A stretch of 64,000 nt of DNA from the NCBI GenBank assembly GCA_963677625.2, contig CAXXSW010000012.1, positions 310,001-374,000 of the forward strand, given 5' to 3'. Source of the DNA: UBA1351 sp963677625. Its GTDB lineage: Bacteria > Bacillota > Clostridia > Lachnospirales > Vallitaleaceae. A program made the position numbers and the translations under genes. The stretch's first letter is position 1. Each line of letters begins with the position of its first letter. Positions 55,163 to 63,547 of this stretch are shown here, piece by piece. The notes under the pieces are model-generated. The model was given only the letters and a program-made list of their open reading frames with translations, was not told the origin of the DNA and searched no databases.

Positions 55163-55431
55163 ATGAGAATTAAATTGATAGTCAGACAGAATTTATGGAT
55201 AGAGAAAATGGTGAGGGGATATTATCCAGTGAAGATTTCAAGAATATCATTGCTGAAGATAATAAAGATGATAGAAGTTTGTTTTTAGTAGCTGAAGTTG
55301 AAGGAAGAATAGTTGGCTTTGCAAGATGTATTGGGAAGAAACTTAGGCGGTTTAGGCATCAGGCTGATTTTGGAATATGTATTGATCGTGACTATTGGGG
55401 CTATGTGAAACAAACGGAACCAATATATTAA
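55163..55431 (+). pseudogene. Frameshifted and truncated GNAT acetyltransferase gene
   Basis: AAGGAGAGG and an ATG at 55163 begin MRIKL, but the acetyltransferase frame (DSQTEFMDRENGEGILSS and later FLVAEVEGRIVGFARCIG, DFGICIDRDYWG) is shifted; a one-base change near 55171-55176 is needed to join them. The protein then stops soon after RDYWG, before the acetyl-CoA-binding RxxGxG/A region. The bases then run into the frame of the next gene, suggesting a deletion that fused two cassettes. Confidence 0.65.
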
Positions 55432-55931
55432 TTGATTCTTCTAAATTCGAATATTTTGATTCTTTTTATGGGAAAAGAACAATTACTACTTCAGAGGGTT
55501 TGATTTTCTACATATATGAGGCATTTGTTGTAAGGTATGATGTGAATAATAAAGGAAGTGAAATAATTGATTCTGCTACATACCCTTATGAATTATTCGA
55601 TGCTGGCACGGAAATAGTATTTAAAATTGCTTATGATGCTGATCCTGTCTTTGCCATAGTAAGTAAGGAAGAAGATAGGTACTCTAGTCAAAAAACTGAT
55701 TATATACTATTGGTAACATATGATCATGGACCTATTGGCTTCTCTGTTTATGATGTGATAAACAAAAAAATCTATCCAGGATTCATGGCAAGGGATATTG
55801 AATATAAGTTAACACTAAAAGGAATAGAATATAGATATAACGATAATGACTCTAGTGATGAGAGTGAATGGAAACTGTTTGAGTTAAGAGAAGGATACTC
55901 AATTGTTGAAAGCCGTTCTATTAAGGACTAA
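55395..55931 (+). CDS. Hypothetical protein, possibly truncated at its N-terminus
   Basis: Up to 178 residues, acidic, beta-rich, no membrane segment. The frame opens inside the broken GNAT gene with TTG and no ribosome site, so the true N-terminus was probably lost when the two sequences were joined at about 55400. No family recognised. Confidence 0.45.
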   Translation: MGLCETNGTNILIDSSKFEYFDSFYGKRTITTSEGLIFYIYEAFVVRYDVNNKGSEIIDSATYPYELFDAGTEIVFKIAYDADPVFAIVSKEEDRYSSQKTDYILLVTYDHGPIGFSVYDVINKKIYPGFMARDIEYKLTLKGIEYRYNDNDSSDESEWKLFELREGYSIVESRSIKD

Positions 55932-55978
55932 GCGAAAATAAAGATGGTATATTGGAATAGAATAGGAGATAAAGAGAT

Positions 55979-56734
55979 ATGAAATATTATATTATTACTG
56001 GAACTTCGAGAGGATTAGGTGAAGCTTTTGCAAGGGAACTTATGACACAGGACTGTGTATTGTTTTGCATTTCAAGAAATAAGAATGAATTTTTAATTAA
56101 GTTGGCAAAAGAGACAAAAACAAGACTATTTTATTATTCTTATGATTTAACCTGTGTTGATGGATTGGAAGACTTATTTAAAAAGATATTTGAAGAAATT
56201 GACTTTAGTAAATGTCAAGAAATTTGCCTGATTAATAATGCCGGAGTCGTAGCTCCTGTTATGCCTGCTGAGAAATGTAAAGGTGATTCAATTGTAAATA
56301 ATATAACTTTAAATCAAATAGCACCAATGATACTCAGTTCATTTTTTATATCTCAAACTAGTAAATTTACTAAGAAAAAAAGTATTATAAACATTTCATC
56401 CGGAGCGGGTAGAAAACCTTATTATGGGTGGAGTAGCTATTGTACATCAAAGGCCGGTTTAGATATGTTTTCCAGAGTATTAGGAGTTGAAGAGACAGGA
56501 AAGGTTAACCCGGTAAAGGTAATGTCAATTGCACCAGGAATCATCGATACTGAGATGCAAGAAGAGATAAGGAACTCAAGTGTTGAAGATTTTCCGCTAT
56601 TGGATAACTTTATTGACTACAAAGAAAAAGGTGTTTTATCAGATGCAAGTGAAGTTGCAAAGGCGATATTAAAAGTAATAGAGAATGGATTTGAACAAGG
56701 TGCAATTTTAGATATTAGAGACTTTATGAACTAG
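55979..56734 (+). CDS. Short-chain dehydrogenase/reductase
   Basis: A 251-residue classical SDR: cofactor motif TGTSRGLG (residues 7-14), INNAGVV, the catalytic Ser in INISSGAG and YCTSK (Tyr and Lys). It is closest in feel to the sepiapterin/benzil reductase (YueD) branch, likely NADPH-dependent; the substrate is unknown. AGGAG precedes the ATG. A relic with a 90% identical end lies at 51389-51468, on the other side of the array. Confidence 0.88.
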   Translation: MKYYIITGTSRGLGEAFARELMTQDCVLFCISRNKNEFLIKLAKETKTRLFYYSYDLTCVDGLEDLFKKIFEEIDFSKCQEICLINNAGVVAPVMPAEKCKGDSIVNNITLNQIAPMILSSFFISQTSKFTKKKSIINISSGAGRKPYYGWSSYCTSKAGLDMFSRVLGVEETGKVNPVKVMSIAPGIIDTEMQEEIRNSSVEDFPLLDNFIDYKEKGVLSDASEVAKAILKVIENGFEQGAILDIRDFMN

Positions 56735-56815
56735 CTTAGAGCAGTTTTAATATTGTTATGTGGAAATAACAATATCGCTTTCGGAAAAGGGTTGTTCAAT
56801 GAAAGGATTATATTT

Positions 56816-57901
56816 ATGGCAATCAAATTTATCAAAGGGTTAGAACTAAATAAAGGGTTTTATTTCGATGTTGTTAAGCCAATTATTGATGATAATTTTG
56901 TAGATTTGAAGTATTCTGCTGGACTAATAGGTTATGGTTCAGATGTTTTAGGCTTCGATACGCATATATCAATGGACCATAATTGGGGACCGAGATTAAT
57001 TATATTTCTCGAAGACAATTGTTTTTTAAAGTTTAAGGACGAGATTAATAAGTTGTTTCAAGATAAATTACCAGTTGAGTATCAAGGATTTTCAACTAAC
57101 TATACTGATAAGGGTTCGGATTTTACTCAAAGAATGATTTCAGTTGAAAATAGGCCTATTAATCATTTAATTGAGATTACGACAGTGAGAACATTTATTA
57201 TGAATACGATTGGATTTGATATAGATAGTAAGCTAACAATTTATGATTGGCTTTCTTTTCCTGAACAAGGATTAATAGAGATAACAGAAGGTAAGATATT
57301 TTATGATAGTATTGGTGACGTTACATATTTTAGGAGTGAATTCATGAAATTCCCAGTTGATATCAAGAGAATTAAGATAGCTTCACTGTGGAAACTGATT
57401 TCGAATGAAGTTGCATTTGTTGGTAGGAGTATAGATAACAATGATGAATTGGGAAGTAGGTTGATTGCATCCCGGATTGTAAACATAATGATGAAGATTT
57501 GCTTTTATTTAGAGGATAAGTATATTCCGTATAGTAAGTGGTTTGGGGTAGCATTTGGTAAATTATCAATTTCGAGTGATGTATCACCAGTATTTCACAA
57601 GATATTAGCTGTTGAAGAGATTGAGAAAATTGAAGAATATTTATGTGTTGCATATAAAAAATTGCTGGATTATCAGAATGCGAAAGGACTATGCGAATTT
57701 ATTGACTTAGATATAGAGTACTATTATGGACGACCATATAAAGTAATATTTGCTGACAAGATTATTGAAGCGCTTATTAATGCAATTGAAGATGATGAAT
57801 TAAGACAATTTAATTATGAACTTGTAGGTATTGAGCAAAAAATAGATGGTATGGATTTTACCAATAATAAAGAGATACTAAAGTTAATAGCTTTAAAGTA
57901 G
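56816..57901 (+). CDS. DUF4037-type protein (nucleotidyltransferase-like)
   Basis: A 361-residue protein with GLIGYGSDVLGFDTHISMDHNWGPRLIIFLED near residues 37-70, split features of the DUF4037 family, where GxGSxxxGxD..D resembles a nucleotidyltransferase active site. The rest is helical. The substrate is unknown. ATG 56816 has AAAGGA eight bases upstream; the frame is open further 5' without a site. It is the last gene before repeat F. Confidence 0.8.
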   Translation: MAIKFIKGLELNKGFYFDVVKPIIDDNFVDLKYSAGLIGYGSDVLGFDTHISMDHNWGPRLIIFLEDNCFLKFKDEINKLFQDKLPVEYQGFSTNYTDKGSDFTQRMISVENRPINHLIEITTVRTFIMNTIGFDIDSKLTIYDWLSFPEQGLIEITEGKIFYDSIGDVTYFRSEFMKFPVDIKRIKIASLWKLISNEVAFVGRSIDNNDELGSRLIASRIVNIMMKICFYLEDKYIPYSKWFGVAFGKLSISSDVSPVFHKILAVEEIEKIEEYLCVAYKKLLDYQNAKGLCEFIDLDIEYYYGRPYKVIFADKIIEALINAIEDDELRQFNYELVGIEQKIDGMDFTNNKEILKLIALK

Positions 57902-57942
57902 AAAAAAGGAAGTCTATCTAAGACAGTCAAGCGGATACTGCA

Positions 57943-58068
57943 TATAACAAACGATTTCTAACACTCAATTCGCTAACCGAGTCACGGTCGCATCAGCCCA
58001 CCCAAAGGGTTCCGGGCATGAGCGAAGGTTGTGTACTCATCGGCGTTGTAAACTGAAGACCGTTTGGC
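57943..58068 (+). repeat. attC-like structured repeat F
   Basis: TATAACAAACGATTTC at left, GAAGACCGTTTGGC at right. Blocks TAACACTC, CGCTAACCGAGTC, GCATCAG, CATGAGC and GGCGTTGTAAAC match the others; ACCC and GGGT form the apical stem as in B. Outer-end pairing is weaker because the right core is GTTTGGC. Confidence 0.72.
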
Positions 58069-58100
58069 GAAACCATAAACCTGTGTAAAGGAGCATTTAT

Positions 58101-58751
58101 ATGAATGGAAGTTGGGAAAGAATATATACGGAGCAAGGTAGAGTTCAAATAGATTTATTGGACACAGCAATTGCAGCGAGGGATATATTCCTCAGAGAAG
58201 GATGTAAGAATATACTTGATTTAGGATGTGGAACTGGTAGACATACTTTGATGCTTGCAGATAAAGGATTCAGTGTTCATGCATGTGATATTTCTCAAGC
58301 GGGAATAGATATTACAAGGAAGTTGATAGACGATGTTGGTCTTATGAACGTGAGTTACAGTATACAAGACATGTATGATTTAAACCTTCAGAATGAGATG
58401 TTTGATGGTATACTTTGTATTTGGGTTCAAGGACATGGTATTCGTGAGGACGTTCAACAAGGGATTCTTGAGGCACATCGTATTCTTAAGAATGGTGGAA
58501 TTTTTTATACGGATTTTGTCATCAAGGATGATATAACATATGGAATTGGAGAAGAAATCGCCCCAGATACATTTGTTGGAGGTAGACCAGGTGAAGAAGG
58601 GATTCCTCACTATTATACAACTATCGATGAGTTATATGAATTCTTTGGAATATTTACTGAAGTTGAAATTGAAAGGAAGACCTATAGATTCAACGATGAT
58701 CAAGGTAATGAGCATGTGATTGAAGCTGCCGTTGTGGTTTCAAGGAAGTAA
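58101..58751 (+). CDS. SAM-dependent methyltransferase, last cassette gene
   Basis: A 216-residue class I methyltransferase: motif I ILDLGCGTGRHTLML (about residues 38-52), HACDIS (motif II acid) and LCIWVQGHG. Single-domain; substrate unknown (the MNGSWERIY start and a late DEL-YEFFG stretch resemble the small-molecule methyltransferases common as cassette cargo). AAAGGAG precedes the ATG. After the stop, only a possible left half of a repeat is left (CGCATAATAACGAAATC, 58768-58784). Confidence 0.85.
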   Translation: MNGSWERIYTEQGRVQIDLLDTAIAARDIFLREGCKNILDLGCGTGRHTLMLADKGFSVHACDISQAGIDITRKLIDDVGLMNVSYSIQDMYDLNLQNEMFDGILCIWVQGHGIREDVQQGILEAHRILKNGGIFYTDFVIKDDITYGIGEEIAPDTFVGGRPGEEGIPHYYTTIDELYEFFGIFTEVEIERKTYRFNDDQGNEHVIEAAVVVSRK

Positions 58752-59233
58752 TACTAAAGGGGATGGTGAATAGCATCGCATAATAACGAAATCTTGTTTT
58801 GGTTTTAGTTGTCAAAACATTAAAAATATGTTAAAATTAACTATGCGCAAAACACAACTTTAACGAAAAGATAATGCATGATTTTTAGCATTATAAGTAT
58901 AACCCTAGTTTTTAGAACTAATACATTCTAAAGAGTTTACATTTATTACATTATGTAAACTTAATGTTTTTAACTATTTTATTCTCTAACATATATTTAT
59001 ATCAGGATTCATAAAATTTCTACCTAAGTTTACTTATTGCTTAGATGTTAATATTTTACTACTAGGTCTTGCTTTCTTTCAAGTGCAATAAAGTACTACT
59101 GATTTGAACAATAGATCTGTGATTCATAAAATATAATTTCACACCTATTATTACCCTTAGGATTATATCAAGGACAAAAATAAAATAGCTTAAATCGTCG
59201 ATTAGAGCTTTACTATTTTAAGGAGATATTAAA
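58752..59233. other. AT-rich intergenic region with dif-like site
   Basis: 482 bases without a gene between the array and the recombinase gene. It carries a possible truncated repeat end at the left edge, the dif-like site (58934-58961), and an AAGGAG ribosome site for the recombinase. No clear promoter was picked out because of the high AT content. Confidence 0.6.
58934..58961 (+). other. dif: dif-like Xer recombination site
   Basis: 28 bases: arm AGTTTACATTT, spacer ATTACA, arm TTATGTAAACT. The nine outer bases of each arm are exact inverted copies (AGTTTACAT/ATGTAAACT), and the 11/6/11 spacing is that of bacterial dif sites. The right arm equals the right arm of the Bacillus subtilis dif site as remembered. 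It lies 273 bases before the XerS-like gene; in streptococci and lactococci the difSL site is likewise next to xerS. Confidence 0.7.
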
Positions 59234-60301
59234 ATGCCAGCTAATGATTATCATGAAGATCAAAACAAGATTAATACATTAAAAATGCGACACGTTATCC
59301 AAGATCTCCCAATTTTTAGTCATGATTTTTTTCGCGGTATTGAACATCGAACTAGCTCAAAAACACGTATTGCATATGCCTATGATTTAAGAATATTTTT
59401 CAATTTTCTAATTTCAGAAATACAACTTTTTAAAAAAAAAACTATCTATGACATTTCACTCAATGATCTAGAAAAAATTACTCCGGATATGATTGAAATT
59501 TATCTTGAATATCTATCTTATTATCATTCAAATAACGATAGTTCATCAATTGAACATGTTAATAAAGAAAAAGGTAAATCACGAAAATTGGCATCTTTAC
59601 GTACCTTTTATAACTATTTTTATAAAAAAGAAAAAATTACTTACAATCCTGTTATTCTTGTGGATTTACCTAAGATCCATGATAAACATATTATACGTTT
59701 AGAAGCTAATGAAGTTGCCGACATGTTGGATCTTATTGAATCGGGTAATCTCTTAACCGAAAAAGAAAAAGAATATCATAAAAAAACAAAAGATAGAGAT
59801 TTAGCTCTAGTTACCCTACTTCTCGGTACCGGCATTCGTGTTAGTGAGTGTGTTGGATTAAATATACAGGATGTTGATTTTGCTACCAACGGCATTAGAA
59901 TTCTTCGAAAAGGTGGTAACGAAGTTATTGTCTATTTTGGTGAAGAAGTCCGTACTGCCCTTATTCAATATATGGAAAAAAGAAAGCATATAATTCCTGC
60001 TACAGGATCTGAAGACGCCTTATTTCTATCAATGCAACATAAGAGACTTAGTGTAAGAAGCATTCAGAACCTTGTAAAGAAATATGCTAAAAAGATAACA
60101 AGTTTGAAGAATATATCTCCTCATAAGCTTAGAAGTACCTATGGTACAGCGCTTTATAAAGAAACTGGTGATATATATCTAGTTGCAGATGTTCTTGGCC
60201 ATAAAGATGTCAATACTACAAAAAAACACTATGCAGAAATTGAGGACGAACGTCGTCGACGTGCTGCAAAAGCTGTAAAATTAAGAGACACAGAAAATTA
60301 G
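59234..60301 (+). CDS. XerS-like tyrosine recombinase
   Basis: A 355-residue tyrosine recombinase. The N-terminal SAM-like core-binding domain spans about 30-140. The catalytic residues are Arg in GTGIRVSECVGL, Lys in RKGGNEV, HKLR, GHK and the Tyr in KKHYAEI, all present. An insertion (LLTEKEKEYHKKTKDRD) before the first Arg and the length resemble XerS, the single recombinase of streptococci. It lacks the extra helix insertion of integron integrases. A role in chromosome dimer resolution at the adjacent dif-like site is likely. AAGGAG precedes the ATG. Confidence 0.82.
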   Translation: MPANDYHEDQNKINTLKMRHVIQDLPIFSHDFFRGIEHRTSSKTRIAYAYDLRIFFNFLISEIQLFKKKTIYDISLNDLEKITPDMIEIYLEYLSYYHSNNDSSSIEHVNKEKGKSRKLASLRTFYNYFYKKEKITYNPVILVDLPKIHDKHIIRLEANEVADMLDLIESGNLLTEKEKEYHKKTKDRDLALVTLLLGTGIRVSECVGLNIQDVDFATNGIRILRKGGNEVIVYFGEEVRTALIQYMEKRKHIIPATGSEDALFLSMQHKRLSVRSIQNLVKKYAKKITSLKNISPHKLRSTYGTALYKETGDIYLVADVLGHKDVNTTKKHYAEIEDERRRRAAKAVKLRDTEN

Positions 60302-60378
60302 TATCTACTAATCATGATACATAAAATAGCTCGAAGCAATATAAGTTCTCTGTATCACTTCAAGCTTCTTTTAATTAA

Positions 60379-61822
60379 TTATTCTATTATCGTTGCCTTA
60401 ATCCTTCTTACACCTGCAGACGAACTTTGTTCTTTAATAATTTTAAACTGTCCTAATTCAAGTGTATTTTTTGCATGGGGTCCTCCACAGATTTCCATAG
60501 AGTATTTTCCAATTGTATAAACTTTAACCATATGATCGTACTTTTCATCAAATACACCAATTGCCCCTTTCTCTTTGGCTTCGTCGAGAGTCATTTCCAT
60601 CATCTCAATATCGAGGCCTTTGACTATTACTTCATTTACATATGCTTCAAGACTTAAGATTTCATCTTCTGTTAATTTCCTAGTGAAAGAAAAATCAAAC
60701 CTTAGTCGTTCTGAGTTAATATGACTTCCCTTTTGGGAAATGTTTTCACCAAGTACATGCCTTAAAGCGGCATTTAAGAGATGAGTAGCAGTATGGAGTC
60801 TAATACTTCTTTGATTGTTTTCTGCTAATCCTCCCTTAAACATACTACCGACACCTTTTCTTGATTTTTCTTGATGCTCAATGAAGCATTTATTAAAGCC
60901 ATCTACATCAACTGTTTTTCCTTGCTCTTTTGCTAATTCAATTGTTAGCTCTAAAGGAAAACCATAGGTGTCATATAGTCTAAATGCATCCTTACCTGTT
61001 AATACTTCATCTATTCTTAGTTCCCCAATAATATTATCAGCAATTTTAAGACCAGTTTTTAATGTCTTGTTAAATTTGTCATATTCTTTAGTTAACTCTT
61101 TCTTTATATGTTCTTTCCGCTCTTCAACTTCAGGATAGGCTTCACGATAAGAACTAATTACAGCTTCAGCAAGATCCGGCAATATATTTTCTGATACATC
61201 TAATTGTATTATTTTTCTAATGGTTCTTCGTATTAACCGTCTAAGAATGTATCCATGTTCTGAATTAGAAGGTTCTATCATTGCCGGATCAGCTAATATA
61301 AAGACTGATGCTCTTATATGTTCTGCAATAATTCGAAAATTCTTTTGTGTTGACTTATCATACTTATTTCTTGTTAATCTTTCTAATTCACTGATGATTG
61401 ATGTAAATAAATCTGTTTCATAAACATGATTAAGTCCATTTGCTAGAATAAGTAACCTTTCAAATCCTAGACCCACATCAATGTTTTTATGGTCTAATTC
61501 AGTCAGAACACCGTCTTTCTCTTTATTATAAGTCATAAAAACATTGTTGCCTAACTCAACGTATTTTCCGCAATTACAGGCTGGTCCACAAGTTTCGCTA
61601 CAATTTGGCACATCATTGATGTAAAACATTTCAGAGTCTGGTCCACAAGGTCCTGTTTCTCCTGTTGGTCCCCACCAGTTCTCTTCATCACCATAATGGA
61701 AAATTCTATTCTTATCAATGCCTAGTTTCAACCATGTTTTTTCAGCTTCAGTGTCCATAGGCACCTTATCATTACCTTTATGAACAGTGACGGCAAGCTT
61801 ACTAGACGGTATACCAAGCGTC
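60379..61822 (-). pseudogene. Short alanyl-tRNA synthetase, 3' part (interrupted by IS256-family element)
   Basis: This is the C-terminal part, open on the minus strand to the insertion point. It begins LGIPSSKLAVTVHKGNDKVPMD and includes the class II core, the editing domain with HTATHLL and the CGGPH zinc motif, and ends shortly after GVRRIKATIIE. With the N-terminal part at 63182-63519 the gene is restored to 591 codons including stop, in frame. Full AlaRS has about 875 residues; this paralogue lacks the C-terminal DHHA1/C-Ala part. A separate working alaS is expected elsewhere. Confidence 0.85.
61814..61822. repeat. Left copy of 9-bp IS target duplication
   Basis: CCAAGCGTC, identical to 63182-63190 on the other side of the element. 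Removing one copy and the element restores the alaS-like frame exactly. Confidence 0.9.
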
Positions 61823-63181
61823 GATAACGTATAATAGATTTCGCAAATTCATAAATTAAAAGGACATGGGTCCGAGCTGTTTGGTAGAATTAAGTTACCA
61901 CAACAAAACCTATCAAAGGAGGCTAAGAACCATGTCCGATAACATTATACAACTGAACGAACAAATAATCAAAACCGAAATCAAGGATCTTGTGAGAACC
62001 AGCGTCGAGGAGACCTTAAACAATCTTCTCGATCAGGAAGCGAATGAACTTCTAAATGCTTCCAAATATGAGCGAACCAAGGAACGCCAAGGTTATCGTT
62101 CAGGTCACTACAAACGGAATCTCACCACCACATCTGGAGATGTGACTCTGAAGGTGCCAAAGTTGAAGGGAATCCCATTCGAAACAGCCATTATTGAAAG
62201 ATATCGCCGTCGTGAGTGTTCAGTCGAAGAAGCTCTCATTGAAATGTATCTTGCTGGTGTTTCAGTTCGCCGTGTCGAAGATATCACCGAAGCCCTTTGG
62301 GGTACTAAGGTCTCTCCAGGTACGATTAGCAACCTCAACAAGAAGGCTTATGAGCATATCGAAGCATGGCGTAATCGTCCATTAAACGGTGGTGAGTATC
62401 CTTACGTATATGTTGATGGTATCTACATGAAACGTTCCTGGGGTGGTGAGTACGAGAACGTTGCCATCCTCATTGCCATCGGTGTGAACAAAGATGGATA
62501 CCGTGAAATATTAGGTGCAGCCGAAGGTATGAAGGAAGACAAAGAAAGCTGGAAATCTTTCTTATTATGGCTCAAGGAACGTGGCTTGTCTGGTGTTAAA
62601 CTGATTACTGGTGACAAGAGCCTTGGAATGCTTGAATCCATACCAGAGGTCTTTCCTGAAGCTAAATATCAACGTTGTACAGTTCACTTCTATCGAAACG
62701 TGTTCTCTGCAACACCAAGATCCAAGATGAAACTGGTCTCCAAGATGCTAAAGGCCATCCATGCAAGCGAGAGCAAAGCTGCTGCCCGTGAGAAAGCTAA
62801 ACAGGTCGCTGAAGATCTCAAGGCCATGAAGCTGCAGAAGGCTGCCAAGAAAATTGAGGATGGCATTGAAGAGACCATAACATATATGAGTTTCCCATAT
62901 GAGCACTGGAATCGAATCAGAACAAACAACAGTATAGAACGTCTGAATCGAGAAATCAGGCGACGAACCAAGGTTGTGGGAACTTTTCCAGATGGTAATT
63001 CGGCACTGATGCTAGTATGCGCTAGGCTACGACATGTAGCCGGAACGCAATGGAGCTCAAAACGATACCTCAACATGAAACACTTCAACACAATGGATCA
63101 AATGGACATCGAATCCATTGTCAACTAGTGGGCGTCAACCAGACGGCTAATTTTAAATTTGCGAAAAAATCTTGACGGTAC
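61823..63181 (+). mobile_element. IS256-family insertion sequence, 1359 bp
   Basis: Bounded by 9-bp direct repeats CCAAGCGTC. The ends are imperfect inverted repeats: from outside inward both reach TTTCGCAAATT after 15-16 bases (GATAACGTATAATAGA at left, GTACCGTCAAGATTT at right). One transposase gene fills it. Its codon use is GC-richer than that of the host genes around it, which suggests recent arrival. Confidence 0.92.
61932..63128 (+). CDS. IS256-family transposase
   Basis: 398 residues, full length for the family. The DDE triad is seen in YVYVDGIYMKRSW (Asp), LITGDKSLGMLESIPEVFP (Asp) and NNSIERLNREIRRRTKVVG (Glu). The N-terminal part has YERTKERQGYRSGHYKR typical of the family. AAAGGAGG precedes ATG 61932; an upstream frame without a ribosome site is open from 61866. 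It is intact, so the element may still move. Confidence 0.95.
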   Translation: MSDNIIQLNEQIIKTEIKDLVRTSVEETLNNLLDQEANELLNASKYERTKERQGYRSGHYKRNLTTTSGDVTLKVPKLKGIPFETAIIERYRRRECSVEEALIEMYLAGVSVRRVEDITEALWGTKVSPGTISNLNKKAYEHIEAWRNRPLNGGEYPYVYVDGIYMKRSWGGEYENVAILIAIGVNKDGYREILGAAEGMKEDKESWKSFLLWLKERGLSGVKLITGDKSLGMLESIPEVFPEAKYQRCTVHFYRNVFSATPRSKMKLVSKMLKAIHASESKAAAREKAKQVAEDLKAMKLQKAAKKIEDGIEETITYMSFPYEHWNRIRTNNSIERLNREIRRRTKVVGTFPDGNSALMLVCARLRHVAGTQWSSKRYLNMKHFNTMDQMDIESIVN

Positions 63182-63190
63182 CCAAGCGTC
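63182..63190. repeat. Right copy of 9-bp IS target duplication
   Basis: CCAAGCGTC, identical to 61814-61822. Confidence 0.9.
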
Positions 63191-63519
63191 TCAGTTAAAA
63201 AAGAAAAACTCATATATATTGCTTCCTCTTTGAAGTAATCTCCTAATGACCAATTCCCTAGCATTTCAAAAACTGTTAAATGATAATCATCTCCTACTTC
63301 TTCAATATCTCCTGTTCGTACACATCTTTGAATATTCACTAATCGATTCCCTATGGGATGCTTTTTGCCTAGTAAATAAGGAATCAACGGTTGCATTCCA
63401 GCTGCTGTAAATAAGACGCTTACATCATTTTTAGGTATTAGTGAAGCTGCGGCAGTAGTCTTATGTCTCCTTTCTGTGTAATATGATAGATAAAGTCTTC
63501 TTAGCTCATTTGCTGTCAT
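63182..63519 (-). pseudogene. Short alanyl-tRNA synthetase, 5' part (interrupted by IS256-family element)
   Basis: The N-terminal 112 codons: MTANELRRLYLSYYTERRH, FTAAGMQPLIPYLLG and FEMLGNWSLGDYFKEEAI are AlaRS class II motif 1 and 2 blocks. After LTETLG the frame runs into the IS and stops soon. Start is ATG 63519 on the minus strand, behind AAGGAAG, under the T-box leader. The product without the rest cannot be active. Confidence 0.85.
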
Positions 63520-63547
63520 CGTTTTCTTCCTTTCATATAATTTTTTG

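Noticed and set aside
52192..58068. Repeats A-F as plain transcription terminators or REP/BOX-type elements
   Set aside because: No T run follows the stems, the outer ends are conserved as ATAAC/GTTA, and inner arms keep pairing while changing sequence. These features favour recombination sites, though an RNA role is not fully excluded.
51520..58790. CRISPR array
   Set aside because: The repeats are long, variable in their stems, and spaced by whole genes of 300-2800 bp; no cas gene is present.
59493..59702. 69-codon plus-strand frame within the recombinase gene
   Set aside because: Lies wholly in another frame of a well-supported gene.
59234..60301. Integron integrase (IntI) call for the recombinase next to the array
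   Set aside because: It has the general tyrosine-recombinase residues but not the extra IntI helix region, and its insertion and length fit XerS. It is also oriented away from the array in the manner of a stand-alone gene with its own dif-like site.
60314..60520. 68-codon plus-strand frame after the recombinase gene
   Set aside because: It mostly overlaps the antisense of the alaS-like coding sequence and has no ribosome site.
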